From the NCBI RefSeq assembly GCF_004309355.1, contig NZ_BJCC01000005.1, forward strand, positions 1 through 64,000: a stretch of 64,000 nucleotides of DNA, in the 5' to 3' direction. Both the position numbers and the translations under genes were made by a program. Within the stretch, counting starts at the first letter, position 1, and every line of letters starts with the position of its first letter. The stretch is from Enterococcus florum. Lineage in GTDB: Bacteria; Bacillota; Bacilli; Lactobacillales; Enterococcaceae. A model generated the notes under the pieces. That model had not been told where the DNA came from. It saw nothing but the letters and a program-made list of their open reading frames with translations, and ran no database searches. Shown piece after piece: positions 1-9,147 of this stretch.

Positions 1-70
1 GAATTCTCGTCATTTCACTGGCTTTTTATTTAGAGACTTATGTCACAGCCTCTTGTTTTAGCTTCAATCA

Positions 71-1057
71 TTAATTGGCATTCAAATTAGTCGTTTTGAA
101 TGTTGGATCGTAGGTAAACTCAGTCGCTTCCTTCACATTTAACAAGGCTTCGTCTAAGGTAAGCTTGAACACTTCTTGTGATTCGTAAGGATTAAAATAG
201 TAGGCCAATTCGGTCACGTCAAGAACTGCCCGATATTGCGTATAGTCGATGGAGCCGTCATCCTTAATGTTGACACCTTTGGGAATTGTCACGTTATCCA
301 AAATTTTAAACACCGCATTGATTCCTTCTTCAACGGTTTCCCCAGTACTGGTTAATGCCCGTAAAAAGGTTGCCCGTGCAAATCGTTCAGGCGAAGTATA
401 GCCGCCAGGTAAACCAAATGTTCCTGATCCTTGTCCAAAAGGCTGGATCACATACTCCTCAATTTTCTTCGCTGAAAAATTGGTTGGTTGAATACTCAAG
501 TAGTTATTCAAGTTTTTCAGATGCCAGCCAAAATCAGGGCTGTTGGTCATTACACCGACTGGGTTATCCTTAACAACCATTTCTCCGCTGTCCGATTCAA
601 GAACAACCGTCTCTCCTGTTTTATCGGTAACAATGAAATGCAGCGGCGGAATAAAGCCCAGCATCGGGATAGCTTCTTCAACTAAATGAATTTCTGTAAT
701 TCTTTCCCTTAATTGGGCAATACTTCCTATCTGCCCCAGCAGCCACATAATGAATTCATGGGGAGCCAAATTTACTTTTTCTTCGTGTGTTGACTCATGA
801 TACTTCGCTTCGTTTAAGAAATACAATTCTGCTACAGCTAAGCCCTTTTCGTTCACACCATCAGCCAAAAAATATTCTCCTAGGTTTCGGCCAGTTCCAA
901 TGAACCCATACTTTGTTTTCTGTGCTTCCTGTTGATGCTTCCATTCATAATTTCGGGGAATAACAACCGGGCGACCATCGAGCTGGAAACCAAAGTCCAT
1001 GGTTCTAGCTAAAAAATGATGGTTGGCATGACTCGTTAACGTGAGACTTGTACACAT
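71..1057 (-). CDS. Choloylglycine hydrolase family protein, penicillin V acylase-like
   Basis: Ntn-hydrolase of the bile salt hydrolase/penicillin V acylase family, 328 aa, the usual length. The second residue is Cys (MCTSLTL), which becomes the N-terminal nucleophile after Met removal; Arg18, Asp21, Asn178 (MTNSP) and an Arg near 231 match the conserved active-site set. Where bile salt hydrolases usually have Asn in a GLNFPG-type motif this protein has Tyr79 (ELYF), as in penicillin V acylases. No signal peptide is visible, so it is probably cytoplasmic. It stands alone on the minus strand. An amide bond in an acylated amino acid, penicillin V or bile salt is the likely target; the sequence favours a non-bile substrate but does not settle it. 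Confidence 0.85.
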   Translation of the reverse strand: MCTSLTLTSHANHHFLARTMDFGFQLDGRPVVIPRNYEWKHQQEAQKTKYGFIGTGRNLGEYFLADGVNEKGLAVAELYFLNEAKYHESTHEEKVNLAPHEFIMWLLGQIGSIAQLRERITEIHLVEEAIPMLGFIPPLHFIVTDKTGETVVLESDSGEMVVKDNPVGVMTNSPDFGWHLKNLNNYLSIQPTNFSAKKIEEYVIQPFGQGSGTFGLPGGYTSPERFARATFLRALTSTGETVEEGINAVFKILDNVTIPKGVNIKDDGSIDYTQYRAVLDVTELAYYFNPYESQEVFKLTLDEALLNVKEATEFTYDPTFKTTNLNAN

Positions 1058-1170
1058 GTGACCACTCCTTAGTTTGATAAAAAATCAAAATTAATAAAAA
1101 TAGTGATTTTCTTTGACTATAGAGTACTCTTTTGGTGGTAAAAAGAAAACGAAAAAGGCTAGTCAAACAA

Positions 1171-1211
1171 AACAAGCGACCTACTCTCCAACCAAGAGCA
1201 AGTCGCTTGTT
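1171..1211. terminator. Hairpin terminator, copy 1 of a duplicated terminator
   Basis: Inverted repeat AACAAGCGAC (1171-1180) and GTCGCTTGTT (1202-1211), followed on the plus strand by TCTATTTT. It resembles the hairpin at 2329-2368 and sits at the same place relative to a 5'-nucleotidase gene end, so it was duplicated together with the pseudogene at 1223-1405. Confidence 0.7.
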
Positions 1212-1222
1212 CTATTTTCCCC

Positions 1223-1405
1223 TCACAATACCACCTGAAAATTCTGATCCGCCTTGGCTTCCACCACCGGATGTTTTTTCAAGTAATCGGCAATCAATTC
1301 CGTCATATCCACTTGAATCTCTCGTACAATTTTCGCCGCACTGAACATCTTGTAATTTCCGCCGCCAATTGCCCGGTATTGATTAGTAACTATTTCCAGT
1401 TTATG
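1223..1405 (-). pseudogene. C-terminal fragment of a 5'-nucleotidase family gene
   Basis: Reading the minus strand gives about 60 residues ending in a stop codon, containing IVTNQYRAIGGGNY, IVREIQVDMTELIA and QNFQVVL. They match the last residues of the intact 5'-nucleotidase at 2381-3928 with a few substitutions. Nothing upstream continues the homology and there is no start codon context, so this is a remnant. It keeps its own terminator copy at 1171-1211. The fragment and the intact gene end lie in the same orientation about 1.16 kb apart and enclose the regulator gene at 1584-2327. The rest of 1406-1583 is AT-rich with no recognisable gene. Confidence 0.85.
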
Positions 1406-1583
1406 ATTAATTTTGGAATGTTAGATAATTAATCCATTAACTGCTCCACCGCAATAATCTATTTATTACCTAGGTTATGTTTAAAGAATATACTTTGATA
1501 AATCCATTAAAGCCAGCATTCTACAAATCATAGGTAGTTAATCTTAGGTTACTGCTTTATGCTGAAATCAAGGAGGGACACAC

Positions 1584-2327
1584 ATGTCAATTGGAACAAA
1601 TATTTCTTTAAAGAGAAAAGAACAGGGCTGGACTCAGAAACAATTGTCAGAACGACTGCATGTTTCGGATAAAACTATTTCTAGCTGGGAAACTGAACGA
1701 ACCTATCCTGATATCAGTGCCTTGATTCAATTGAGCGAGACGTTTGATCTTTCCTTAGATCAATTAATTAAGGGGGATGTAGCGATGGTAAAAAGTATGG
1801 ATAAAAATATCCAAGCAGGACGGAATTGGAAACGCTGGCGTATTCTATTCATCGGCGCTTCTGTATTAATTATCAGTTTTGTATTATTGAATTTGGGCTG
1901 GCTAATCTGGCGAGATCAGCGTCAAGCTGAACTGGATCGCTATCCTTGGTCACAGGTAGAACTACCTGAACAGTTTGTGAATAGCTCTAGGCTTTATGTA
2001 AAAAAGAAAGATTTATACATTTTTCTATCTAGGTATGAAACAAAAACTTCGACACCTTACTTGAAGTTCGAGAATGGTCCCCGTGAAATTAGTGTACAGG
2101 ATGGGAAAAAGTATACATTAGTCTTTAAGGATAAAAATGATCTGGTTTTTTATAATGGTAACGGTAGTAGCTTATCCTTGAACAAAAACTTGGAACCAGT
2201 AGGAGGTCTTACAAAGACTAAGGTGATGACTACCTACGAACAAAAGAATTTTTTGAAGGACTACCGATCTGATATTACTCGTTTTTACAAAGCCGGACTA
2301 CCAGTTTTTGAAGAGTTGAATAATTAA
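1584..2327 (+). CDS. XRE-family transcriptional regulator with a membrane segment
   Basis: 247 aa. Residues 7-60 form a helix-turn-helix of the XRE/HTH_3 type (WTQKQLSERLHVSDKTISSW). One membrane segment follows at about 86-108 (ILFIGASVLIISFVLLNLGWLIW) and then an extracytoplasmic-looking domain with no recognised family. The start is supported by AAGGAGGG just upstream. The layout suggests a DNA-binding protein tethered to the membrane that could sense an envelope signal. The gene is bracketed by direct repeats (see 1223-1405), so it may have been inserted beside the nucleotidase gene. Target genes are unknown. Confidence 0.8.
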   Translation: MSIGTNISLKRKEQGWTQKQLSERLHVSDKTISSWETERTYPDISALIQLSETFDLSLDQLIKGDVAMVKSMDKNIQAGRNWKRWRILFIGASVLIISFVLLNLGWLIWRDQRQAELDRYPWSQVELPEQFVNSSRLYVKKKDLYIFLSRYETKTSTPYLKFENGPREISVQDGKKYTLVFKDKNDLVFYNGNGSSLSLNKNLEPVGGLTKTKVMTTYEQKNFLKDYRSDITRFYKAGLPVFEELNN

Positions 2328-2328
2328 T

Positions 2329-2368
2329 ACAAGCGACTTGCTCTTTCTCTCTGGAGCAAGTCGCTTGT
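2329..2368. terminator. Bidirectional terminator between the XRE gene and the 5'-nucleotidase
   Basis: Fifteen-base inverted repeat (2329-2343 with 2354-2368, ACAAGCGACTTGCTC and its complement), followed by TCTATTTT on the plus strand. It lies between two convergent genes and resembles the hairpin at 1171-1211. Confidence 0.8.
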
Positions 2369-2380
2369 TCTATTTTATCC

Positions 2381-3928
2381 TCACAAAACCACCTGAAAAT
2401 TCTGATTCGTCTCCGCTTGAATCACCGGATGCTCCTTCAAATAATTGGCAATCAATTCCGTCATATCCACTTGAATCTCCCGCACAATCTTCTCCACCCC
2501 AAACATTGCATAATTCCCACCGCCGATTGCTCGATATTGATTGGTAACCACTTCCAGTTCTTGCTCTGGTGTAATCGGTTGGCCTTGGAATGTCAGGTGA
2601 GTAATCCGCTGACCGGCAGGTTGTTTCATATCAATCGTATATTCAATACCTTCGTACATATCATAATTGTAGTATTGGGGCTTTGGTTTGATATAGTTCG
2701 GATTGAAAACAATCTTGCCTGCTTCAACCGCGAGGTGATCCGCCGATTGTTCTAAGGCTGACCGCAGATCTGCTCCGCTGACTTTGATCACTGCTAACGT
2801 GTTGGGATAAATATAGTTGGTGATGACATCCCGCATGGTAATGGTTGGGCCAAAGCCCTTTCCTTCATTGTTGAACAAAGCGGTACCAGAGATAGGCGCA
2901 CCACTGGCAGCCATCTGGACGCGATTGATAAACTCTACATAGGGATGTTCCACTAAGCGAGCCTGCATTGGATCATTAATTCCCATGTCTCCTTCTACCT
3001 GACCCAAGGGTTGATCCAACCAAGCTTCCAGTTCTGCTTCCACCGCTGCCACTGTGGCTAAGATCTGCGGGTCTGTGGCCACCTCTTCTAAAGAATGCAG
3101 TGTTGCTTGACTGTCTGTCACCACAACTTTTCCCGCTTCTTTCTCGATTGTCAGCTGAATCTCACCTATATAGTTTCCGCGATAACCCGGTTGCACAACT
3201 GGCACACCCTTGACGGTATCTGCGATCACGCGATGCTGATGACCTGTAAACAACGCATCGATGCCTGGCACCTCCTGCAGCAGCTGATAGCCTTCGTTCT
3301 CACCCGTCAAAGCTTCGGTTGGTTCACCAGCCTTTAGGTCTCTTTCGAAGCCGCCATGATAACTGACCACTACAAGATCTGCTTGCTGTCTTAACAATGG
3401 TACATATTTTTTCGCTGTCTCAACAATGCTTTGAAAAGTTAGCCCTTTAAGCGTGTCTGGCTTTTCCCAATGTGGAATGTATTGGGTAACCAGTCCTAGA
3501 ACAGCAATGTTGATCCCCGCTTTTTCAATAATGGTGTAGGCTTTGCCAAAATAAGGTTCTCCAGCCTCATTCAACACATTCGCTGCCAAAACAGGAGCCT
3601 GATAGCTGGCAATAGCTGCCTGCAAATAATCTAGTCCGTAATTGAACTCATGATTGCCGATCATTTGAACATCATAGTTCATTTGGTTGATTACTTTAGT
3701 TAAAGCAGTAACCGGTCGTGCACCCTGTGCGATATAATAGCTCAAGGGCGAGCCTTGGATAAAGTCGCCATTTTCAATCGTAAAAACAGGACCCTTTGCT
3801 TGCGCCCGGATTTCCTTTAATTTTGTTGCCACCTTAGCTGCACCGAAGGCTAGATCCTGTTCTCCGGCGAAGTTGGTGGGATAGACATAGCCGTGCATGT
3901 CGCTGGTTTCAAGAAAGGTTATCTTCAT
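2381..3928 (-). CDS. 5'-nucleotidase / 2',3'-cyclic nucleotide phosphodiesterase family
   Basis: Two-domain metallophosphoesterase of the UshA/CpdB/YfkN family, about 515 aa. The N-terminal metal-binding motifs are visible in order: SDMHG, NGDFIQGSPLS, GNHEFNYG, SYHGG and GHQHR; the C-terminal substrate domain ends in NQYRAIGGGNYAMFG. The open frame begins six codons earlier, but AGGAGCG lies eight bases before the ATG at 3928, so that start is used. There is no signal peptide, unlike most secreted relatives, which suggests cytoplasmic action. It follows the phn-type transporter genes and a second phosphoesterase, so it probably frees phosphate from an imported or recycled phospho-compound. 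The exact substrate is unknown. Confidence 0.85.
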   Translation of the reverse strand: MKITFLETSDMHGYVYPTNFAGEQDLAFGAAKVATKLKEIRAQAKGPVFTIENGDFIQGSPLSYYIAQGARPVTALTKVINQMNYDVQMIGNHEFNYGLDYLQAAIASYQAPVLAANVLNEAGEPYFGKAYTIIEKAGINIAVLGLVTQYIPHWEKPDTLKGLTFQSIVETAKKYVPLLRQQADLVVVSYHGGFERDLKAGEPTEALTGENEGYQLLQEVPGIDALFTGHQHRVIADTVKGVPVVQPGYRGNYIGEIQLTIEKEAGKVVVTDSQATLHSLEEVATDPQILATVAAVEAELEAWLDQPLGQVEGDMGINDPMQARLVEHPYVEFINRVQMAASGAPISGTALFNNEGKGFGPTITMRDVITNYIYPNTLAVIKVSGADLRSALEQSADHLAVEAGKIVFNPNYIKPKPQYYNYDMYEGIEYTIDMKQPAGQRITHLTFQGQPITPEQELEVVTNQYRAIGGGNYAMFGVEKIVREIQVDMTELIANYLKEHPVIQAETNQNFQVVL

Positions 3929-3958
3929 GGTATCGCTCCTATTCATTGGTCATACCGA

Positions 3959-3991
3959 AGAGACCGAAGCCCCGCAGGCAATTCGGTCTCT
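3959..3991 (-). terminator. Intercistronic hairpin
   Basis: Inverted repeat AGAGACCGAA/TTCGGTCTCT in the gap between the phosphoesterase gene (stop at 4002) and the 5'-nucleotidase gene. There is no clear T-run, so it may be an attenuator or processing site rather than a full terminator. Confidence 0.5.
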
Positions 3992-4001
3992 GGTTAACTG
4001 G

Positions 4002-4805
4002 TCACTGGCGCATGTCGAGGGTTTTCAACACATGACCAGAAATGAAATTCTCTGAGGTTTGCCGGACCACTCTGCCCTGCTCCACACAATAAAGATTGTA
4101 GCCGTGCCGTTCCTCAAACCGCACCAATCCTTCGCCTACATCTTCTCCTACAAAGGACATACTGGCTACCGTAAAATAAGGAATGCCGTGAATTTCATCG
4201 ACAAAAAAGTGATGGGTATGCCCATTTAAAATGCAGCGAATATCATAGGGCTCAAGCAACGCCAACAAGCGCTCCGTTCCTGGCCATTTTGACATGTTGC
4301 TTTGCTGCGGCAGTAAATGGTGATGAGTTACCAGCACAATTGGCTGATCTTTACGTTCTTCCAATGTCTCTTCCAGCCATTGAAATTGCTGCTCATCAAC
4401 GATGCCATCTGCATAGCCATAGCTGGAATTATCAAAGGAAACCACCGTGAATTCTGGAAAAGTCACCACTTGATTGTAGGGTTTTGAAGAAGGCGTTTCG
4501 CCAAGCCAGCCTGTCCAAAAGTTCTCTTTGATATCATGATTGCCTAACGTAACAATCATCTCGGTCTCACCTAGAGCCTCCTGCAGCCAATGCTTCAAAT
4601 AGCGATAGTCCTCTGCCTCACCATCTTCCGTCAAATCACCGCTGATGATGACCAAGTCAAGCGTCGTCTGCTGCTGCAGGTGCTGCAAGCACTCTCCCAG
4701 CGGAATAAGCGGACTTTGCATCGTTGCCAGCATGCCCTTGTAGCCTTCCTCGCTGGCTTCGTATTCTCTGCGAAAATGTATATCTGATATATGCAAAATA
4801 TTCAT
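4002..4805 (-). CDS. Calcineurin-like metallophosphoesterase
   Basis: 267 aa single-domain metallophosphoesterase similar to CpdA-type phosphodiesterases. The metal-ligand motifs are seen in order: SDIHF near the N-terminus, SGDLTEDGE, LGNHDIKENF, VTHHHLLP and NGHTHHF. No signal peptide is present, so it is cytoplasmic. The start lies three bases after the permease gene ends, so it belongs to the phn-type operon. It probably hydrolyses a phosphodiester or phosphomonoester delivered by the transporter; cyclic nucleotides are one possibility, but the substrate cannot be read from sequence. Confidence 0.8.
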   Translation of the reverse strand: MNILHISDIHFRREYEASEEGYKGMLATMQSPLIPLGECLQHLQQQTTLDLVIISGDLTEDGEAEDYRYLKHWLQEALGETEMIVTLGNHDIKENFWTGWLGETPSSKPYNQVVTFPEFTVVSFDNSSYGYADGIVDEQQFQWLEETLEERKDQPIVLVTHHHLLPQQSNMSKWPGTERLLALLEPYDIRCILNGHTHHFFVDEIHGIPYFTVASMSFVGEDVGEGLVRFEERHGYNLYCVEQGRVVRQTSENFISGHVLKTLDMRQ

Positions 4806-4808
4806 GTG

Positions 4809-5591
4809 CTATCTCAATTTCTTTCTTATGATTCCGGTTATTTGGTCTAAAATAAACACGGTAACTACCACACCGATTAAAATAATGCTGACCTTGCTCC
4901 AGGACCGGGTCTGAATCGCAAAAATCAGCGGTGCACCAATGCCTCCTGCGCCCACCAGACCAAGTGTCGCTGCACTTCTAACAGCAATCTCAAAATGATT
5001 TAGGGCCAAGGAACTGTAGATGGGCATTAAATAAGGGACGCGAACAAAGAAAATCGTTTGCCAAAAGTTCGCTCCGACAGCTTCCATTTCTTCAGTTAAG
5101 CGTTCATCCATCGCTTCCATTTCTTCCGTAAACAGCTTGCCCAGCATACCGATCTGATGAACGCCGATCGCCATTACTCCGGCAAAAGGGCCGGGTCCCA
5201 CTACCTTAACAAAGATAATGGCAAAAACTAACTCAGGAAAAGCCCGCAGCACGTTGCAGACAAATTTTCCGATTTTCGTTACCAACGGATGGGCCTTCCA
5301 CAAATTAACCGCACTCAGCAAGGTTAAAGGAATCGCTAAAACCGTCGCAATCATTGTCCCTAAACAAGCAATGCCGATCGTCAACAGCAGTAAACTGACT
5401 AAATCTTCGCCGCTGCCATCATAAAGAAAACCCCAATCCGGTTGAGCCAGTCCTCGTAGCACATCCATTCCCATTGAAAGAGAAAACGTACTTAAACCTG
5501 AGTAATCCAAGCTGAAGGCTGACCAGATCACCAAAACAAACAAAACGCCAAAGGAAATCAAGGTTTTTTTGCTCATCTCACGAATCATCAT
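4809..5591 (-). CDS. phnE: Phosphonate-type ABC transporter permease (PhnE family), second copy
   Basis: 260 aa integral membrane protein with about six hydrophobic segments and the BPD-transporter loop EEMEAVGANFWQTIFFVRVP followed by GLVGAGGIGAPL, both typical of PhnE permeases. It overlaps the first permease gene by four bases (ATGA), so the two are translationally coupled and likely form a heterodimeric channel. It works with the ATPase at 6339-7130 and the binding protein at 7314-8243. The substrate is a phosphorus compound by family; phosphonate, phosphite or a phosphoester are all possible. Confidence 0.85.
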   Translation of the reverse strand: MMIREMSKKTLISFGVLFVLVIWSAFSLDYSGLSTFSLSMGMDVLRGLAQPDWGFLYDGSGEDLVSLLLLTIGIACLGTMIATVLAIPLTLLSAVNLWKAHPLVTKIGKFVCNVLRAFPELVFAIIFVKVVGPGPFAGVMAIGVHQIGMLGKLFTEEMEAMDERLTEEMEAVGANFWQTIFFVRVPYLMPIYSSLALNHFEIAVRSAATLGLVGAGGIGAPLIFAIQTRSWSKVSIILIGVVVTVFILDQITGIIRKKLR

Positions 5592-6367
5592 AACAGCGAC
5601 CTCCTCACTCGTTCACTTAATTTATCCACTAAGGCCACTGTAATTAGAATCGTTAGAATAATGATCGACACCCGTTCATAATTCAACAACGCCAACGAAG
5701 AATTCAAAATAACTCCAATTCCGCCGGCACCCACATACCCCAGCACAGTCGAAGCTCGCACGTTCACTTCAAAAGCATAAAAGGCATAGCTGGCAAATTG
5801 ACTCAACACCTGCGGCGCAATCGACCAGACTGCGATTTGCATTTTCGTTGCTCCTACTGCCGCTGCCGCTTCAATCGGTCCATAGTCAATCGTTTCAATC
5901 GCCTGAAACATCAGCTGAGAAACCATGCCAAAGGTAAACACAGCAATTGTCAGCACTCCAGTCGCTTCTCCGATACCAAAAATTGCTACAAATAAGGCGG
6001 CCAACAATAAATTGGGGATAGTCCGAATTAATCCTAATAAAAAACGAAAAATGGTGGACAGCCAGCGATTTTCCGTCACCACCGTCGTCGCTAAAAAACT
6101 GATAGGAATCGCCAAAACCACACCAATTGCCGTCCCTACTAAAGACATTTGCAAGGTTTTAAGCATCGGCTCAACCAGCTTCGGCAAATAACTGAAATCA
6201 GGATGAATAAACCTCGACAAAAAAGCCGTCATCTGACTAGAGTTAGTAAAAACCATTGCAAAATCAGCTGAGGTCAGCCGCGCACTGGTCACAAAGCATA
6301 TCACTAAAAACAACAGAATCAGCAGGTGCTTGTACCAATTAAAGTGAACGGTCTCTTTCAATCTCAT
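5588..6367 (-). CDS. phnE: Phosphonate-type ABC transporter permease (PhnE family), first copy
   Basis: About 259 aa, multi-spanning, with the permease loop [21 protein letters not shown] and [12 protein letters not shown]. The open frame extends to 6391 inside the ATPase gene, but AGGAGAG lies four bases before the ATG at 6367, which gives MRLKETVHF and fits better. It still overlaps the end of the ATPase gene by 29 bases. It pairs with the following permease; two PhnE-type genes in a row are common in Gram-positive phn transporters. Confidence 0.85.
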   Translation of the reverse strand: MRLKETVHFNWYKHLLILLFLVICFVTSARLTSADFAMVFTNSSQMTAFLSRFIHPDFSYLPKLVEPMLKTLQMSLVGTAIGVVLAIPISFLATTVVTENRWLSTIFRFLLGLIRTIPNLLLAALFVAIFGIGEATGVLTIAVFTFGMVSQLMFQAIETIDYGPIEAAAAVGATKMQIAVWSIAPQVLSQFASYAFYAFEVNVRASTVLGYVGAGGIGVILNSSLALLNYERVSIIILTILITVALVDKLSERVRRSLL

Positions 6368-7130
6368 GGATCTCTCCTGCCTTTTCTTCAAAAATGGCTT
6401 TGCCGTAAATTTGCGTCAGCTGTTCATCCGTCAAAGCCTCCGGTGTGCCGTCAAAAACGACCTGCCCCGCCTTTAAAGCGATCACCCGAGTAGAAAACTT
6501 CCGAGCCAAGGGCACCGAATGAAGGTTGACAATGACGGTTTTTGCCATCGTTTGATTAATCTTTTTCAAATCCTCCATGACCTTTTGGGTAGTGATGGGG
6601 TCTAAGGAGGCCACCGGTTCATCCGCTAAAATAATCGGTGCCTGCTGCACCAATGCCCGAGCGATAGAAACTCGCTGCTGCTGACCACCGCTCAGTTCAT
6701 CACTGCGGGTTTGCAGCTTGTCCGATAGGCCGACCGTCTCCAGCGCTTCCTTGGTGTGCTGATAATCCTCCGGCGTAAACAAGCCCAAAATACTTTTCCA
6801 AGTGGGATAATAACCGAGGCGGCCGGACAATACATTCTTTTGCACCGTGCTGCGCTTCACCAGATTGAAGCTTTGGGAAATCAAGCCCAGCTGACGGCGA
6901 ATCATCCGCAATTCTTTTTTGTTGGCCTTGGTAATCGAGGTCCCGTTGATCTGAATATCTCCATCGGTAATCGGAACCAACCGATTAATTGCCCGCAGCA
7001 GCGTGCTCTTTCCCGCCCCGCTTAATCCAATGATCGAAACAAACTCGCCATCTTCAATGGTTAAATGAATGTCTTGCAGGCCCACCACCCCATTGGGGTA
7101 AACCTTTGAAACCTTCTCAAAAATAATCAT
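6339..7130 (-). CDS. phnC: Phosphonate-type ABC transporter ATPase (PhnC family)
   Basis: 263 aa ATPase with Walker [12 protein letters not shown], signature [15 protein letters not shown], Walker [13 protein letters not shown] and switch His in VNLHSV. The closest family is PhnC, judged by motifs and by the two PhnE neighbours. It energises import of the compound captured by the lipoprotein encoded upstream. It is separated from that gene by 183 bases holding two hairpins, a layout that commonly lets the binding protein be made in excess. Confidence 0.9.
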   Translation of the reverse strand: MIIFEKVSKVYPNGVVGLQDIHLTIEDGEFVSIIGLSGAGKSTLLRAINRLVPITDGDIQINGTSITKANKKELRMIRRQLGLISQSFNLVKRSTVQKNVLSGRLGYYPTWKSILGLFTPEDYQHTKEALETVGLSDKLQTRSDELSGGQQQRVSIARALVQQAPIILADEPVASLDPITTQKVMEDLKKINQTMAKTVIVNLHSVPLARKFSTRVIALKAGQVVFDGTPEALTDEQLTQIYGKAIFEEKAGEIHEIERDRSL

Positions 7131-7163
7131 GTGCTTTCTCCATTTTTGTTGAGGTTGTGAAAG

Positions 7164-7305
7164 AAGCGTTCAGCTCCGAGAAATAAGCCAAATAATCCGA
7201 AAATAGCTGCTCATATTTTTGTGATTATTCGGCTTATTTCCGAAGAAGCTGCTTCAGTCACACCGATTATTCATTTTTCAAGGGATGCGACATTTGTCAC
7301 ATCCC
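7164..7305 (-). promoter_or_regulatory. Two hairpins between the binding-protein and ATPase genes
   Basis: On the minus strand the gap holds first a GGGATGTGAC/GTCGCATCCC hairpin just after the phnD stop, then a longer one in which AAATAAGCCGAATAATC pairs with GATTATTTGGCTTATTT with a single mismatch. Neither has a strong T-run. They probably act as attenuator or RNA-stability elements that set a high binding-protein to ATPase ratio. Confidence 0.55.
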
Positions 7306-7313
7306 CCACTGGT

Positions 7314-8243
7314 TTATTCTGCTGCTTTTTCGGTATATTCCCGAATGGTATCGTAGGCTGAATCGGCAGCTTCCTCATAGCCTTGGTGGCTCCATAAGGA
7401 CATCGCTTCTTTGCCTTCCTTGTCATCCTTCATATTTAAAAAGACTTCTTTGATTTCAGCTTTTAAGTCTTTATCCATATCCGGCTGAACAGCGATCGCA
7501 TCGTTCGGTATGTCGCCTTTTGTCAAATACAGGACCTTCAAATCCTTGTATAAGTCATTGTCAGGGAAGCTTGCATCAAAAACATTTCGAGCACCTTCAA
7601 ACACAAATGCCGCGTCCATTTGACCATTCAAAACAGAGGTGATTTCACTTGGAATATCATTGACCGTAGTCATTTTAGCATCTGTTGTCGGGTCAACTCC
7701 TGCATCCTTTAATTCTGCGACCGGATAAATATAGCCGCTGGCTGAATTCGGGCTCAAGGTCGCAATATTTTTTCCTTTTAAGTCAGTCAGCTTGGTCATG
7801 TCGCTGTCTGCTTTAACCAAAACTTCACCTTTGAACGTATTGGTCAGCTTATCTTTGATTGGCAGTCCAGTTTCTTGATCATAATCTCCCAACTGCGAAG
7901 TCAAAATGGCTTCTGCCGCATCCATATCTCTTGCCTGAACATACGCTGCTGGCGGCATGATCCCAACATCCACTTGACCAGATGACATCGCTTCTACGAT
8001 CGTTGAATAATCCGTTGCCAAGGTTACTTCTACATCGCGATCCAGCTTTTTCGACAAGTATTCAGCAAATGGTTTGGCTTTTGCCTCCATACTGCCGTCA
8101 TTATTTGTCGGCACGAATTGGACCACTAATTTCTCTTTTTCTGTATTTTCTGAACTGTCGCTTGTATCCCCTGAACCACACCCAGACAAAGCCGCTAATA
8201 CCATTACACCCATGAAGCCCTTTACGAACTGTTTAAACTGCAT
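7314..8243 (-). CDS. phnD: Phosphonate-type ABC transporter substrate-binding lipoprotein (PhnD family)
   Basis: 309 aa. It begins with a lipoprotein signal peptide (MQFKQFVKGFMGVMVLAALSGC), with the lipidated Cys in LSGC, so it is anchored outside the membrane. The PhnD-family core is clear: VVQFVPTNNDGSMEAKAKPFAEYLSK, then MSSGQVDVGIMPPAAYVQA, and LSPNSASGYIYP in the hinge. It is the first gene of a minus-strand operon running to the 5'-nucleotidase. Upstream, a GACACGTGTC palindrome lies near its promoter region. Confidence 0.9.
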   Translation of the reverse strand: MQFKQFVKGFMGVMVLAALSGCGSGDTSDSSENTEKEKLVVQFVPTNNDGSMEAKAKPFAEYLSKKLDRDVEVTLATDYSTIVEAMSSGQVDVGIMPPAAYVQARDMDAAEAILTSQLGDYDQETGLPIKDKLTNTFKGEVLVKADSDMTKLTDLKGKNIATLSPNSASGYIYPVAELKDAGVDPTTDAKMTTVNDIPSEITSVLNGQMDAAFVFEGARNVFDASFPDNDLYKDLKVLYLTKGDIPNDAIAVQPDMDKDLKAEIKEVFLNMKDDKEGKEAMSLWSHQGYEEAADSAYDTIREYTEKAAE

Positions 8244-8313
8244 TTTTTCTCCCCCTGTTGGAAATGATTTCTACTACCTCTAAATCATAGCAAGTTCCGC
8301 CAAATAATGAAGT

Positions 8314-8323
8314 GACACGTGTC
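8314..8323. promoter_or_regulatory. Palindrome in the phnD / Crp-family divergent intergenic region
   Basis: Perfect ten-base palindrome GACACGTGTC, followed by a TTTTACACG segment, between the divergent phnD and Crp/Fnr-type genes. It is a candidate operator for the neighbouring regulator. Binding is inference. Confidence 0.4.
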
Positions 8324-8378
8324 CTATTTTACACGAATTTTACATACAATTTACAAAAAATTTGAATAATTGTTCGTG

Positions 8379-8407
8379 TTGAGCCCTTATCTATTCTAAG
8401 CTATAAT
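8379..8407 (+). promoter_or_regulatory. Promoter of the Crp/Fnr-type regulator
   Basis: TTGAGC at 8379-8384 and TATAAT at 8402-8407 with exactly 17 bases between them, about 30 bases before the gene start. It is a good sigma-A match. Confidence 0.75.
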
Positions 8408-8438
8408 AAAGAGAAGAATGCGTTAGGAGTGGTTTTCC

Positions 8439-9116
8439 ATGAAGAAAATTCGCGATACTCAGCGGCTGGCTGCCTACGTAGAGCTGCATGATCTGCAAAA
8501 TTATATGGACGCTGATATTTTGACGATGGGTTCATTGCAGTCCTTCGAAAAGGAAGAACATCTGATCCAAACGGGAACCATTTCTGATTTTTTGTATTTC
8601 CTAGTGGAAGGCAGTGTAATGGTTTATTCGTATCCTTCCGATACGCAAAATATTTGTATCGATTTCGCTACACCCGCTACGCCGCTGGGTGAGGCGTCCT
8701 CCTTATGGGAGCTTTTGCCAAAGAGCAGCGTTAAAGCGGTGACTGACAGTATTTGCATCGCCATTCCTTTAAGGCAATACCGAGACACGTTACAGCAGGA
8801 TGTTCGTTTTTTGCAGAACATTTGCCAATTGCTCAGTACCCGCTTAAATTCAGGGATTAATTTGGCAAATTCATTAACCGAGCCCGTCGAAACACGTCTA
8901 GCCAAATTTATCCTGGCGCATCATGAGAGCGGAAAATTTTCAACACGTCTGACTACCTGTGCCTCGATTTTGAATGTCAGCTATCGGCATCTTTTACGAA
9001 CGATCACGAATTTTCGTGATGCCCAGATTTTGGAGAAGCAGAAAAATTATTACGTGATCCGCGATGTGAAGGCTTTGGAGGAGTTGGCGGAAAATTTAAG
9101 TCACACAATGAAATAG
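8439..9116 (+). CDS. Crp/Fnr-family transcriptional regulator
   Basis: 225 aa. The N-terminal cyclic-nucleotide-binding-like beta barrel (about 25-115, with FLYFLVEGSVMVYSYP and PLGEASSLWELL) is followed by a helix-turn-helix near 165-205 (TTCASILNVSYRHLLRTI). The sequence resembles YeiL-type members of the family. No Cys cluster for an Fe-S centre is evident. It is divergent from the phn-type operon and shares its control region, so it probably regulates that operon. The effector is unknown. Confidence 0.8.
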   Translation: MKKIRDTQRLAAYVELHDLQNYMDADILTMGSLQSFEKEEHLIQTGTISDFLYFLVEGSVMVYSYPSDTQNICIDFATPATPLGEASSLWELLPKSSVKAVTDSICIAIPLRQYRDTLQQDVRFLQNICQLLSTRLNSGINLANSLTEPVETRLAKFILAHHESGKFSTRLTTCASILNVSYRHLLRTITNFRDAQILEKQKNYYVIRDVKALEELAENLSHTMK

Positions 9117-9147
9117 TTCTTCGTTTCAAGAAATATTTACATACTGG

